Shown in pieces: positions 45,202 to 53,608 of a stretch of DNA of 64,000 nt (position 1 is its first letter; each line of letters begins with the position of its first letter). Origin of the DNA: SB25 sp050180705 (GTDB lineage Bacteria; Bacteroidota; Bacteroidia; Bacteroidales; Tenuifilaceae); assembly GCA_050180705.1 (NCBI GenBank), contig JBFXDX010000016.1, positions 1-64,000 on the forward strand. Reading direction: 5' to 3'. The notes under the pieces were generated by a model that worked only from the letters and a program-made list of their open reading frames with translations, ran no database searches and was not told the DNA's origin. The position numbers were made by a program, and so were the translations under genes.

Positions 45202-45924
45202 ATGCCAGAAATAGCCAAACCCAACTCTGCAATATTCATTGAACTTTTTACAGAGATAGAGCAGAAACTTAAAACCATCTGCAACGATGAGTTCCATAGC
45301 AACTTTGCAGAACTGCTTCGCAAAGCCAGAACCATCAATGCTGTTGTACATCAGTATGCATCGGATTTAAAGGAATTCTCGCAGCTACGCAATGCCATTG
45401 TTCATACGCGTCGCGAAAACTTCGTAATTGCGGAACCCCACGATGAAGTAATCCGCGAAATACGGCATATTCATTCTCTACTATACAATCCACCCAAAGT
45501 GTCTTCGGTAATGAAGCACAATCCCTACTTTATCTCGCCGGATAGTCCGATTGTCGACCTCCTAACGGTTTTCTCCGACAAAGGTTTTATGCGTTGTCCT
45601 GTTATTAAAAACAATACAATAGTCTGTCTGATTACTGCCAAAACAATATCGAGATGGCTAACAAGTAGAACGCAAAACGAGATTGAACTGAATGGATCAA
45701 AAATAAACGAACTTCTCCCATTTACCGAAGCCACAGACTTCGCCATAATTAGCGAAAACTCCGACATAATCTCACTGGTAGGAATGTTTAAAAACTCTAT
45801 CAAAAAAGGTAATTATATTCAGGCAGTACTTATTACAAGAAACGGACAAGCCAGTAGCCCTTTAGTTGGAATCATCACGCCGAGTGATCTTCCTCTAATT
45901 ATCGAAAAGATGAATCTTGCTTAG
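45202..45924 (+). CDS. CBS-pair protein with HEPN-like helical N-terminal domain
   Basis: 240 residues, cytoplasmic. Residues about 1-95 are helical and include QLRNAIVHTRRE, whose R-N-A-I-V-H fits the Rx4H motif of HEPN domains (often RNases or RNA-binding). Residues about 100-235 form a CBS pair: VMKHNPYFISPDSPIVDLLTVFSDKGFMRCPVIKN and ATDFAIISENSDIISLVGMF with LVGIITPSDLPLII. CBS pairs bind adenine nucleotides, so a nucleotide-gated RNase or sensor is conceivable; a plain metabolic sensor is equally possible. No toxin-antitoxin partner is adjacent. Confidence 0.7.
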   Translation: MPEIAKPNSAIFIELFTEIEQKLKTICNDEFHSNFAELLRKARTINAVVHQYASDLKEFSQLRNAIVHTRRENFVIAEPHDEVIREIRHIHSLLYNPPKVSSVMKHNPYFISPDSPIVDLLTVFSDKGFMRCPVIKNNTIVCLITAKTISRWLTSRTQNEIELNGSKINELLPFTEATDFAIISENSDIISLVGMFKNSIKKGNYIQAVLITRNGQASSPLVGIITPSDLPLIIEKMNLA

Positions 45925-45989
45925 TTAATCTTTTATTTACCAACTCTTTTATCAAATTTACTATTTTAGCCTTCAAAATTATTTAAATC

Positions 45990-47600
45990 ATGGAGCAGCA
46001 AAAGAAAAAACGTGAATTTCCGCATACCTATGTTATTATTTTTTCGCTTATTGTACTTGCCGCAATTCTAACCTGGTTTGTACCAGGAGGCGAGTTTGCC
46101 CGCGAAGTTAAAAACATCAATGGAATTGATCGTAGTGTAATTGTTCCAGGATCGTTTCATCAAGTCGACAATAGCCCTCAAACCTGGCAAACCTTTACCT
46201 CCATATTCCAAGGGATGAAGCGTACCTACGATATTATTTTCTACATACTCATGATAGGTGGAGCTTTCTGGTTACTCAACGAAAGTAAAGCCCTCGATGT
46301 AGCAATTCTCTCCTTCCTAAATTTCACCAAACGAATCGAACGTTTTAAACCGTTAAAAGTTATTGGTGTCGACAACCTAGTTATTGTCCTGATTATGGTT
46401 TGCTTCAGTTTCTTCGGTGCTGTTATCGGCATGAGCGAAGAAACTATTGCATTTGTGGTGATATTTGTTCCTCTGGCAATTAGCATGGGCTACGACTCTA
46501 TAGTTGGAGTAAGTTTATGCTTTCTTGGCGCGGGTCTTGGCTTTGCCAGTGCTTTGCTAAATCCTTTTACCATTGGTATTGCACAAGGACTTTCGGGCAT
46601 CCAACTATTCTCGGGTATTGAGTACCGATTTGTAATATGGCTAGTGATTAACACTGTTGGTATTGGATACGTTCTTTGGTATGCAAACAGAATTAAAAAG
46701 AACCCAAAACTATCGCCAGTTTACGAAATAGATGAATACTGGCGACACAAAGCAGCGCACGAGGAAAATGGAACAAAAAACAAAGCTGGAAATAGAGCCT
46801 GGTCTGTATTTATTGGATTAACAATTGTATTTGCAATCTTTTCGTATTTCTACCCCATTAGCCATTTGGTAATAGGGCAAAGCACCATATCTGTTCCAAT
46901 CATTCCAATCGCTACAGGCGTTTGGGTTTTAGCAGGAATAGTTGCCATGCGCCATTCGGTTCAACTTTTCATTGTTAACATACTTCTGTTCACCATTCTA
47001 TTTCTAATTGTAGGCGTTATGGGATATGGATGGTATATTAAAGAAATTGCTACGCTATTTCTTGTTATGGGATTACTTGCCGGTATCGCTTTCGGGAAAA
47101 ATGCAAACCAACTTGCTCGTTTATTCATCGAAGGTGCTAAAGATATTATGTCTGCCGCACTGGTTGTTGGACTAGCAAGCGGTATTGTTGTAATTCTGGA
47201 GCAAGGAAAAATCATCGATTCACTTCTAAACTACTCGGCAGAGGCAATGCAGGGTTACGGAAAGGTAACCTCGGTGGCAATTATGTATATATTCTACAAT
47301 CTATTAAACCTGATTATTGCCTCTGGCTCGGCAAAGGCAGCTCTTACAATTCCACTTATGTCGCAATTCTCCGATTTGATTGGAATAAGCCGCCAAACAA
47401 CCGTAACTGTATATCAACTAGGTGGAGGTTTTACCAACCTAATCACACCCACATCGGGAGTAATGGTTGGAGTATTGAGTATTGCAAAAATCCCGTACAA
47501 CAAATGGTTCCGATGGTTCCTTCCATTGATGATAATTCTGATTATTGTGGGATTCTTACTACTTCTGCCAACACTATTTATACCGTTAAGCGGGTTTTAA
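45990..47600 (+). CDS. YfcC-family (DcuC/arginine-ornithine antiporter-like) permease
   Basis: 536 residues, about 12-13 transmembrane segments. KREFPHTYVIIFSLIVLAAILTWFVPGGEF is the standard YfcC N-terminus; GMSEETIAFVVIFVPLAISMGYDSIVG and the second-half GSGSAKAALTIPLMSQFSDLIGISRQTTVTVYQLGGGFTNLITPTSGV type motif (here ASGSAKAALTIP) complete the inverted repeat. Family members move basic amino acids, peptides or carboxylates; the substrate is not deducible. Confidence 0.9.
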   Translation: MEQQKKKREFPHTYVIIFSLIVLAAILTWFVPGGEFAREVKNINGIDRSVIVPGSFHQVDNSPQTWQTFTSIFQGMKRTYDIIFYILMIGGAFWLLNESKALDVAILSFLNFTKRIERFKPLKVIGVDNLVIVLIMVCFSFFGAVIGMSEETIAFVVIFVPLAISMGYDSIVGVSLCFLGAGLGFASALLNPFTIGIAQGLSGIQLFSGIEYRFVIWLVINTVGIGYVLWYANRIKKNPKLSPVYEIDEYWRHKAAHEENGTKNKAGNRAWSVFIGLTIVFAIFSYFYPISHLVIGQSTISVPIIPIATGVWVLAGIVAMRHSVQLFIVNILLFTILFLIVGVMGYGWYIKEIATLFLVMGLLAGIAFGKNANQLARLFIEGAKDIMSAALVVGLASGIVVILEQGKIIDSLLNYSAEAMQGYGKVTSVAIMYIFYNLLNLIIASGSAKAALTIPLMSQFSDLIGISRQTTVTVYQLGGGFTNLITPTSGVMVGVLSIAKIPYNKWFRWFLPLMIILIIVGFLLLLPTLFIPLSGF

Positions 47601-47671
47601 ACGCAAGCCTTAAATACGCTAACTTGTAAACGTCGATAAGTTTAACGCAATTGAAAATCAAAAAAAACTTA

Positions 47672-47679
47672 TAGTTTTG
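47672..47679 (+). promoter_or_regulatory. Promoter of the Omp85-like gene (TAGTTTTG with -33 TTG)
   Basis: TAGTTTTG is a full -7 match 25 bp before the ATG; TTG at 47651-47653 lies 18 bp upstream, close to the expected -33 position. Confidence 0.65.
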
Positions 47680-47704
47680 TTATAAACCTAAAACCAATCA
47701 GTTA

Positions 47705-49081
47705 ATGAAAAAATGTTTCATTTTAGTATCACTACTAATTCTATCTATCGGTCTATTTTCGCAGGAAACAGAGGAGAAAAAAACTGACAAAGTTAAAACG
47801 GGCTGGAATGTTGGAGGATTACCTGTTGTTGCATACGACACAGACCTAGGCCTTGAATACGGTGCATTGGTTAACTTTTTCAATTACGGAGATGGCTCTA
47901 TATATCCCAAATATCGACATAATATTTATGCAGAAGTATCCCGATTTACGAAAGGTAGTGGTATAAATAGAATTTTCTACGATTCAAAATATCTGATTCC
48001 TGGGTTACGAGTAACATCTGATCTTGCTTACTTAACCGATAAAACCTACGATTTTTACGGATTCAACGGTTATGAATCAGTATTCAATTCAGACTGGGCC
48101 GACGATGAATCCGACGCTTATCAAAGCCGAGTATTTTACAAGTACGATCGTAAATTAACACGCTTCACAACCGATATCCAAGGCAAACTAAAGAACGAAC
48201 GTTTTGGCTGGGTTGCCGGCATTGGATTATATAATTTTCAGATAGACTCCGTTGATGTTGATAAACTAAACAAAGGGAAATCATCGGGCGATAAACTTCC
48301 TTACGTCGATGGTGGACTATACCAACGCTATGTCGATTGGGGAATAATTGATCAGGACGAAAAAGATGGCGGTTTTGTTACTTACCTTAAAGCGGGAGCA
48401 GTCTTCGACACCCGCGATAACGAGCCAAATCCCATGAAAGGCATCTGGACTGAAGCTGTTTTAACATACGCGCCATCGTTTCTGGGTGTTGGTAAAGAAT
48501 TCGAGCACGTTAAATTAACCATCACCCATCGACAATACTTTACGGTTGTTCCTAATCGGCTATCATTTGTTTACCGATTAGGCTATCAAGGAACACTATT
48601 GGGAACGTGCCCATTCTACTTACAACCAAACATAACCACACTATTTCTTCGCGGTGCAACAAACGAAGGTTTAGGAGGAGCCAAAAGTTTAAGAGGAATT
48701 ATACGTAACCGAGTTATTGGTGATGGCATTGCATACGGAAACGTTGAATTACGATGGAAATTTGCCAAGTTCTACTTTATTAAGCAGAACTTCTACCTAT
48801 CGTTCAACACATTTATTGACTGTGGACAGGTTGTTAAATCTATAGATTTTGACAAGAATGCAGCCATTGCAAAAGCAAATGAAATTGCCATTGCCGAAGG
48901 TTCAACATTTAGCGATTCAGAATATTTTAGCAAGGATTCAGAATCGCTACACGCCAGTTATGGCGCTGGATTACGAATTGTAATGAACCAAAATTTTATT
49001 ATAGCAGTTGATCATGGTAGGGTATTCAAGGAGGAGGATGGAACATCGGGAACCTACATCGGATTAAACTTTTTGTTCTAG
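47705..49081 (+). CDS. Omp85/BamA-TamA-like outer membrane protein (surface antigen D15 domain)
   Basis: 458 residues with a signal peptide (about 1-20, FILVSLLILSIGLFSQ). No POTRA domain: the barrel starts almost at once with GWNVGGLPVVAYDTDLGLEYGAL. Barrel strands alternate to the C-terminal GTYIGLNFLF, which ends in Phe as outer-membrane barrels do. DTRDNEPNPMKGIWTEA corresponds to the conserved D15 DTRDxxxxPxxG segment and FLRGATNEGLGGAKSLRGI to the VRGY-type motif of Omp85 loop 6. Such short Omp85 proteins are common in Bacteroidota; cargo is unknown. Confidence 0.88.
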   Translation: MKKCFILVSLLILSIGLFSQETEEKKTDKVKTGWNVGGLPVVAYDTDLGLEYGALVNFFNYGDGSIYPKYRHNIYAEVSRFTKGSGINRIFYDSKYLIPGLRVTSDLAYLTDKTYDFYGFNGYESVFNSDWADDESDAYQSRVFYKYDRKLTRFTTDIQGKLKNERFGWVAGIGLYNFQIDSVDVDKLNKGKSSGDKLPYVDGGLYQRYVDWGIIDQDEKDGGFVTYLKAGAVFDTRDNEPNPMKGIWTEAVLTYAPSFLGVGKEFEHVKLTITHRQYFTVVPNRLSFVYRLGYQGTLLGTCPFYLQPNITTLFLRGATNEGLGGAKSLRGIIRNRVIGDGIAYGNVELRWKFAKFYFIKQNFYLSFNTFIDCGQVVKSIDFDKNAAIAKANEIAIAEGSTFSDSEYFSKDSESLHASYGAGLRIVMNQNFIIAVDHGRVFKEEDGTSGTYIGLNFLF

Positions 49082-49105
49082 CAGATAGAAAATCTTATTT
49101 CAAAA

Positions 49106-49132
49106 GCAATCCGGGCAAAGTCCCGGATTTTT
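49106..49132 (+). terminator. Rho-independent terminator of the Omp85-like gene
   Basis: AATCCGGG (49108-49115) and CCCGGATT (49122-49129) with TTTT following. Confidence 0.85.
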
Positions 49133-49153
49133 GTTATCAACCCACTTAATATC

Positions 49154-50299
49154 TTATTGATACATTCTAAGAATTTCAGCCAACACAAAACCCAAGTAAT
49201 TACCAATTGCGTATCCAATTATACCAATAGTAATTCCCGATAGAATAACTTTTTTATTGCCAATTGCAGCAGCAACCACAGGAACAAAGGGTGGAGAGCA
49301 TATCAATGAAGTCGATGTGATTATTGTGGTATCGGCATCAATCTTAAATAGTTTCGCCAGAATAACCTGAATGAACAACGAACCAAATACGGCCAATGTT
49401 ATATAGCCAAAAAGTCCCGGTGTAAGCCCTGCAAAACGACTAATATCGGCCATTGAGGCCACTACAATACTAAAAATCAAAATAAGGTACATTCCAGATT
49501 CAAAGGTCTTGTCAACTGTATTTATTTTTTTGAATGTAGAAGCAACTATACTTAAAGTGGTTATCACTAGAATAACAACAACTACTTGCTGCTCCTTGGC
49601 TACAAGCAAGGAGAGCACTCCTCCTATTGCAAAAATCAATATTGATAAAACATATGTTTTTAGCAATGGAACAAACTTATCGCGTTTAAAAATCCCTCTA
49701 AATGGATCGGAACCATTTGTATATTCAACATCTTCCGATGTACTGTCACTGTATTTTGTGAGAAAAAGTAAAAAGAAACGTTGCCCCACCGTAATCAAAA
49801 ACGTCAACAATGCTGTAGAAATCAGCATATCATAGGTATGTGTAAGAATATAGGTATCAGAATCGACATTTAACATCATTTTTAACGAAGCTAAATTCGG
49901 AGTTCCTCCTGTATAAACGCCAATAAGCATTCCTGATACCTTCCACAACTCGGGCATTCCCTTTCCATTAAAAAGAAAAAAGCCAATAACAACCACCAGT
50001 AGAACAGCAAAAACACCAATCAATAAAGAAATAATAGTTTTACCAGCAACTTTAGTCCACTGCTTAATATTGGCAGAGAACAGCAATAATGGAATTGCTA
50101 ACGGAATTGTTATCGAAGTCATTATATCCTGAACCTGCACCGCGCCACTTGGTAACAATCCCAAATTTCCAACAAGCAAACCAACTATGTATGCAACAAA
50201 TACAGCCCCTAACTTATTTACAAAAGGAAATTTATGACATAAATGCAGAATTAACAATGGAACAAAAGCATAAAACAATACAAGAATAACCAAAGCCAT
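49154..50299 (-). CDS. DUF819 family membrane protein
   Basis: 381 residues from the ATG at 50299 (a TTG at 50305 is also in frame). About ten transmembrane segments, with GVYTGGTPNLASLKMMLNVD and SLICSPPFVPVVAAAIGNKKVILSGITIGIIGYAIGNYLG, both characteristic of the DUF819 (YjcL) family. The family has an internally duplicated transporter-like fold; substrate unknown. A -7 box lies 20 bp upstream. Confidence 0.88.
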   Translation of the reverse strand: MALVILVLFYAFVPLLILHLCHKFPFVNKLGAVFVAYIVGLLVGNLGLLPSGAVQVQDIMTSITIPLAIPLLLFSANIKQWTKVAGKTIISLLIGVFAVLLVVVIGFFLFNGKGMPELWKVSGMLIGVYTGGTPNLASLKMMLNVDSDTYILTHTYDMLISTALLTFLITVGQRFFLLFLTKYSDSTSEDVEYTNGSDPFRGIFKRDKFVPLLKTYVLSILIFAIGGVLSLLVAKEQQVVVVILVITTLSIVASTFKKINTVDKTFESGMYLILIFSIVVASMADISRFAGLTPGLFGYITLAVFGSLFIQVILAKLFKIDADTTIITSTSLICSPPFVPVVAAAIGNKKVILSGITIGIIGYAIGNYLGFVLAEILRMYQ

Positions 50300-50318
50300 A
50301 ACCAATAAAAGTTTTGGG

Positions 50319-50326
50319 CAAAATTA
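50319..50326 (-). promoter_or_regulatory. -7 box (TAATTTTG) of the DUF819 gene
   Basis: Full match to TAnnTTTG on the minus strand, 19 bp before the ATG at 50299. Confidence 0.5.
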
Positions 50327-50442
50327 AAAAAGAATGCTAAGAAATTAAATGTGTATACTATAATTGGAGAGATTTACATTGAATAGACTATAGTAATTTC
50401 GGTTCTTCTCGATTTGTCTTATTATCAGAAAAATTCAAATTG

Positions 50443-50474
50443 AAAAAACCACAAGGGATTAACTCCCTTATGGT
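50443..50474 (-). terminator. Rho-independent terminator overlapping the antiporter stop codon
   Basis: Minus strand CCATAAGGGA, loop GTTAA, TCCCTTGTGG, then TTTTTT. The TAA stop codon (50468-50470) is inside the left stem. Confidence 0.85.
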
Positions 50475-53413
50475 AGAACAAATACTATTGCTTCGCCAAT
50501 ACTTCGGACATTACAATCGGCAAGAATTGCTGGAGATACAACTTCTTTTTCCGATTCGTCGTCGATTGCTTTTCCTTTAACCAAAATGCATTTTGAACCA
50601 GACAAGCGTTGCTTCTCATTTCCAAGCAAATTATGCACCTGTCCTGATTTAATTATAGAACGTAGTTTTTTGGCAGAGTACTCAGAATACGGCTTAGTCT
50701 CCCGAACCAACTCTGAGGATATGGTTGCCGCTGCTAAAAAAACGAATAAATCGGAATAGGCTTTACTTGCCGACACCAAGTTTTCAATCACACTCTGGCT
50801 AATGCGCAGTACTGTCAACGGAGTCTCTGCCACAACAGTATGTCGTCTTTGCTCACCTGAAAGGTACTCATAAGAACCAATACTATCCGTGGCCTCTTTT
50901 ACTGCAACTAATTTATCGCCAGCAAGCGATCGGGCACTACCATTTATCACAATGTAGATTCCATCAAAAGCAGCACCTTCCTTGTACACCTTGCTTTCGG
51001 CAGGATAAACCTTTGCCTGTGCCATTTTAATCACAGCATGTAGTTCGGTGCGCGATAATCTTTCAAACCCAGGAGTATTCAACAATACAGACATTGCCTC
51101 AAAGGCAAAGTCGATAGATGGTGATGTATCGAGTAATCGTTTCATTCCAGCATGAATAGTAGCCTCAATCCGCTCCACCTCATCGGGTTCTAAGCGTCCT
51201 TGCTTACGCAAACGCTCAACCATTTCTTGCTGCTGATTCAACAATGAACGCGATGCAAGCTGTGTTTCAATGGCTTTGCATACATCAGGGTAAGTTTCCT
51301 TAAGATTTCGAAGAAATGTTAGACCTGTTATTCTATTTGCATTGAGTTCATCCTCAATCGACGATAGCATCTCGGCCTCCTTATTACTATCTGCTTCACC
51401 CATGGAAAAGCCTATTATCAAACTCGACAGGGATTTAATTCCTTCTTCCTGTGCCGTCACAAATGCTCTTGCACAATCGTAACTAATAGCTAAGCGATCG
51501 AAAAACCTACGTTTCCAAAAATTGCCAATAAGAGGTATACCTTGTAATTTGGCTGTTGTTTTTGGAGTATGCCAAAGCATTTCGATATCCTCGCGTGCCG
51601 AAAGAGAAATTTTGCCACCTGAATCCATCAAAGAGTCAATCTGATCCGACAATAGCTGAACACCATCTGAACTAAGCATTCCTAAGCCAAACTGTCGCCA
51701 ATAGCTCTCCTTTTCTTTTTGAAGTAATCGCTTTCGCGTTTCTGCAACAGCATCATCAATTTTAAATAGTTTTGTTTCCTCAACAATTTCGTAGGAATCA
51801 ACCAAAAACTCGTTTACCTTTTCCCAGTTCGCGTCAGCCATAAATCGGTTTTCCTTCAACTTATCAATTTCCTTCTCGCCACTTAATCGAACCTGCAGAA
51901 TCGACTGCTGCATGAGCCCTGCTTTTATCACACCTATATTTGATAATCCTAATTTATCAATCAACCATTTTACCGTGGTGGCATTAATCAACGATGTTAA
52001 AACCACGATTCCTGCCGTTAGCGATAGCACCTGCGAACGCACCTCAACAGGGATTCTCTCTTCGATTGCTACAATGAGAGCTAAAGCCAAACCAACCGCT
52101 CCGCGTAAACCACCCCACCAAAGTACTATGGAATCCTTTAGGCTTAGTCCATAACCAATTTTTCGCATTATTGGATAAAAAACATAAATAGTTCCTAGCC
52201 GTGCCACATGAATACCAACATAGATAATCAACAAAACAATTAAATCACTAAATGTGAATAAAATATGCTGAGCAATAACCACACCTACAATTAAAAAGAT
52301 TAAAGTATTTGCAATGAATGCGGCTAACTCCCAGAACTCATGTAGAAAATGAGTAACACCAGGGCTCACTCTTGTTTTCCCGGGGCCTGCCATTGCAATT
52401 CCAAGTGTAACAACCGAAATAACACCAGAAACATGAAATATATTTTCGGCCAAAAAGAACGTTAGATATGCAGCTCCAATTATTACTGTTATTTCGATTA
52501 ATGCATCGTTGAATACACGCTTAATCCACATTATCGCAAGCCATGCCACGGAACCTCCAACAACAATTCCGCCCAAGGAAACCTTCAGGAACTGAAGAAT
52601 AGCATTTCCTCCCGAGTTATCGCCTACCACCAATGCAAAAATTGCTAAGAAAAATACGATTGCCGTACCATCGTTAAGCATCGATTCGCTCTCCGTTATT
52701 GTCGATAACTTCTTGCTAGCCCCAACCTCCTTCAAAATTGCAACCACAGCAACTGGATCGGTTGCACTAATTATTGCACCAAATAAAAATGCTAATACCC
52801 AAGTCCATTGCCCTAATCCGATGCCCAAAGCATTAATCATCATTACAAAAAGAGCCGTAATACACATTGCCACCACAATGCCAGGAATGGCAAGAATTAA
52901 TGAGTTTGCAAGTGATTTTTTAAAGGTATGCACATGAAGCGCATATGCAGCCTCGAAAATTAATGTTGGTAAAAATAAATATAAAATTAGGTGCGGATTG
53001 ATGCTTCCAGCCCACTTCACAGAATCGGCAATTGGCTGCATTCCAAAATCAAGAAGCAGACCTGAGCGTGTTAAAACGCCAAGAATTAATCCAATAATCA
53101 ATAAGGATATTGTGTATGGAAGCGGACCTCGACTCAACAAATGCCGAGTGGCAGTTCCAACAAATAGTGATATAATGATGAATAGCAAAGGTGCAAGATT
53201 GGTTTCGTGCTCCGAATTTCCGGAATGTTCAGCAACCTCAACATTTGCATCATGCTGCTGTAATAGAACATTATCGGATTGCACCTCAACCTGCTCTAAT
53301 TTCTGAACAGGTATTGAATCGTCAGCTCTAACTGAGTCAATAGAAAATATTCCTACAAAAAGGAATGCGAAAAACAATGAGATTAGTAGTAATCTGGATA
53401 CTTTCGATATCAT
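50468..53413 (-). CDS. CPA1 Na+/H+ antiporter with C-terminal cyclic-nucleotide-binding domain (SOS1-like)
   Basis: 981 residues from the ATG at 53413. A signal-peptide-like segment (about 1-32) and a charged linker precede about 12-13 transmembrane helices (about 70-490). Key NhaP/CPA1 motifs: GAIISATDPVAVVAILKEVGASKKL and TESESMLNDGTAIVFF with the ion-binding Asp, then WWGGLRGAVGLALALIVA. A long helical cytoplasmic region (about 500-780) is followed by a cNMP-binding-like beta-roll (about 790-900, RTELHAVIKMAQAKVYPAES, GIYIVINGSA, LTVLRIS). The order antiporter, helical linker, cNMP domain parallels plant SOS1 and sperm SLC9C. It exchanges Na+ or K+ for H+ at the inner membrane. The extra N-terminal export-like segment is uncommon. 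Confidence 0.9.
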   Translation of the reverse strand: MISKVSRLLLISLFFAFLFVGIFSIDSVRADDSIPVQKLEQVEVQSDNVLLQQHDANVEVAEHSGNSEHETNLAPLLFIIISLFVGTATRHLLSRGPLPYTISLLIIGLILGVLTRSGLLLDFGMQPIADSVKWAGSINPHLILYLFLPTLIFEAAYALHVHTFKKSLANSLILAIPGIVVAMCITALFVMMINALGIGLGQWTWVLAFLFGAIISATDPVAVVAILKEVGASKKLSTITESESMLNDGTAIVFFLAIFALVVGDNSGGNAILQFLKVSLGGIVVGGSVAWLAIMWIKRVFNDALIEITVIIGAAYLTFFLAENIFHVSGVISVVTLGIAMAGPGKTRVSPGVTHFLHEFWELAAFIANTLIFLIVGVVIAQHILFTFSDLIVLLIIYVGIHVARLGTIYVFYPIMRKIGYGLSLKDSIVLWWGGLRGAVGLALALIVAIEERIPVEVRSQVLSLTAGIVVLTSLINATTVKWLIDKLGLSNIGVIKAGLMQQSILQVRLSGEKEIDKLKENRFMADANWEKVNEFLVDSYEIVEETKLFKIDDAVAETRKRLLQKEKESYWRQFGLGMLSSDGVQLLSDQIDSLMDSGGKISLSAREDIEMLWHTPKTTAKLQGIPLIGNFWKRRFFDRLAISYDCARAFVTAQEEGIKSLSSLIIGFSMGEADSNKEAEMLSSIEDELNANRITGLTFLRNLKETYPDVCKAIETQLASRSLLNQQQEMVERLRKQGRLEPDEVERIEATIHAGMKRLLDTSPSIDFAFEAMSVLLNTPGFERLSRTELHAVIKMAQAKVYPAESKVYKEGAAFDGIYIVINGSARSLAGDKLVAVKEATDSIGSYEYLSGEQRRHTVVAETPLTVLRISQSVIENLVSASKAYSDLFVFLAAATISSELVRETKPYSEYSAKKLRSIIKSGQVHNLLGNEKQRLSGSKCILVKGKAIDDESEKEVVSPAILADCNVRSIGEAIVFVLP

Positions 53414-53608
53414 ACTCACCAATTTTTACAGCAAGTTATGAAAATAGATTGAAGAACAGATAAATAAGACGAAGAAATTTAACCTATCAGTAATTCTAAA
53501 ATTAAAAGAACTTCAAACTAACTGCTCAAAAAATCTTTGATAAAAAACAAAAAAGAACAGCTACACTGCTACTCTTCCAACAATCTGACAACCAAAAGTT
53601 TTGCAGAT

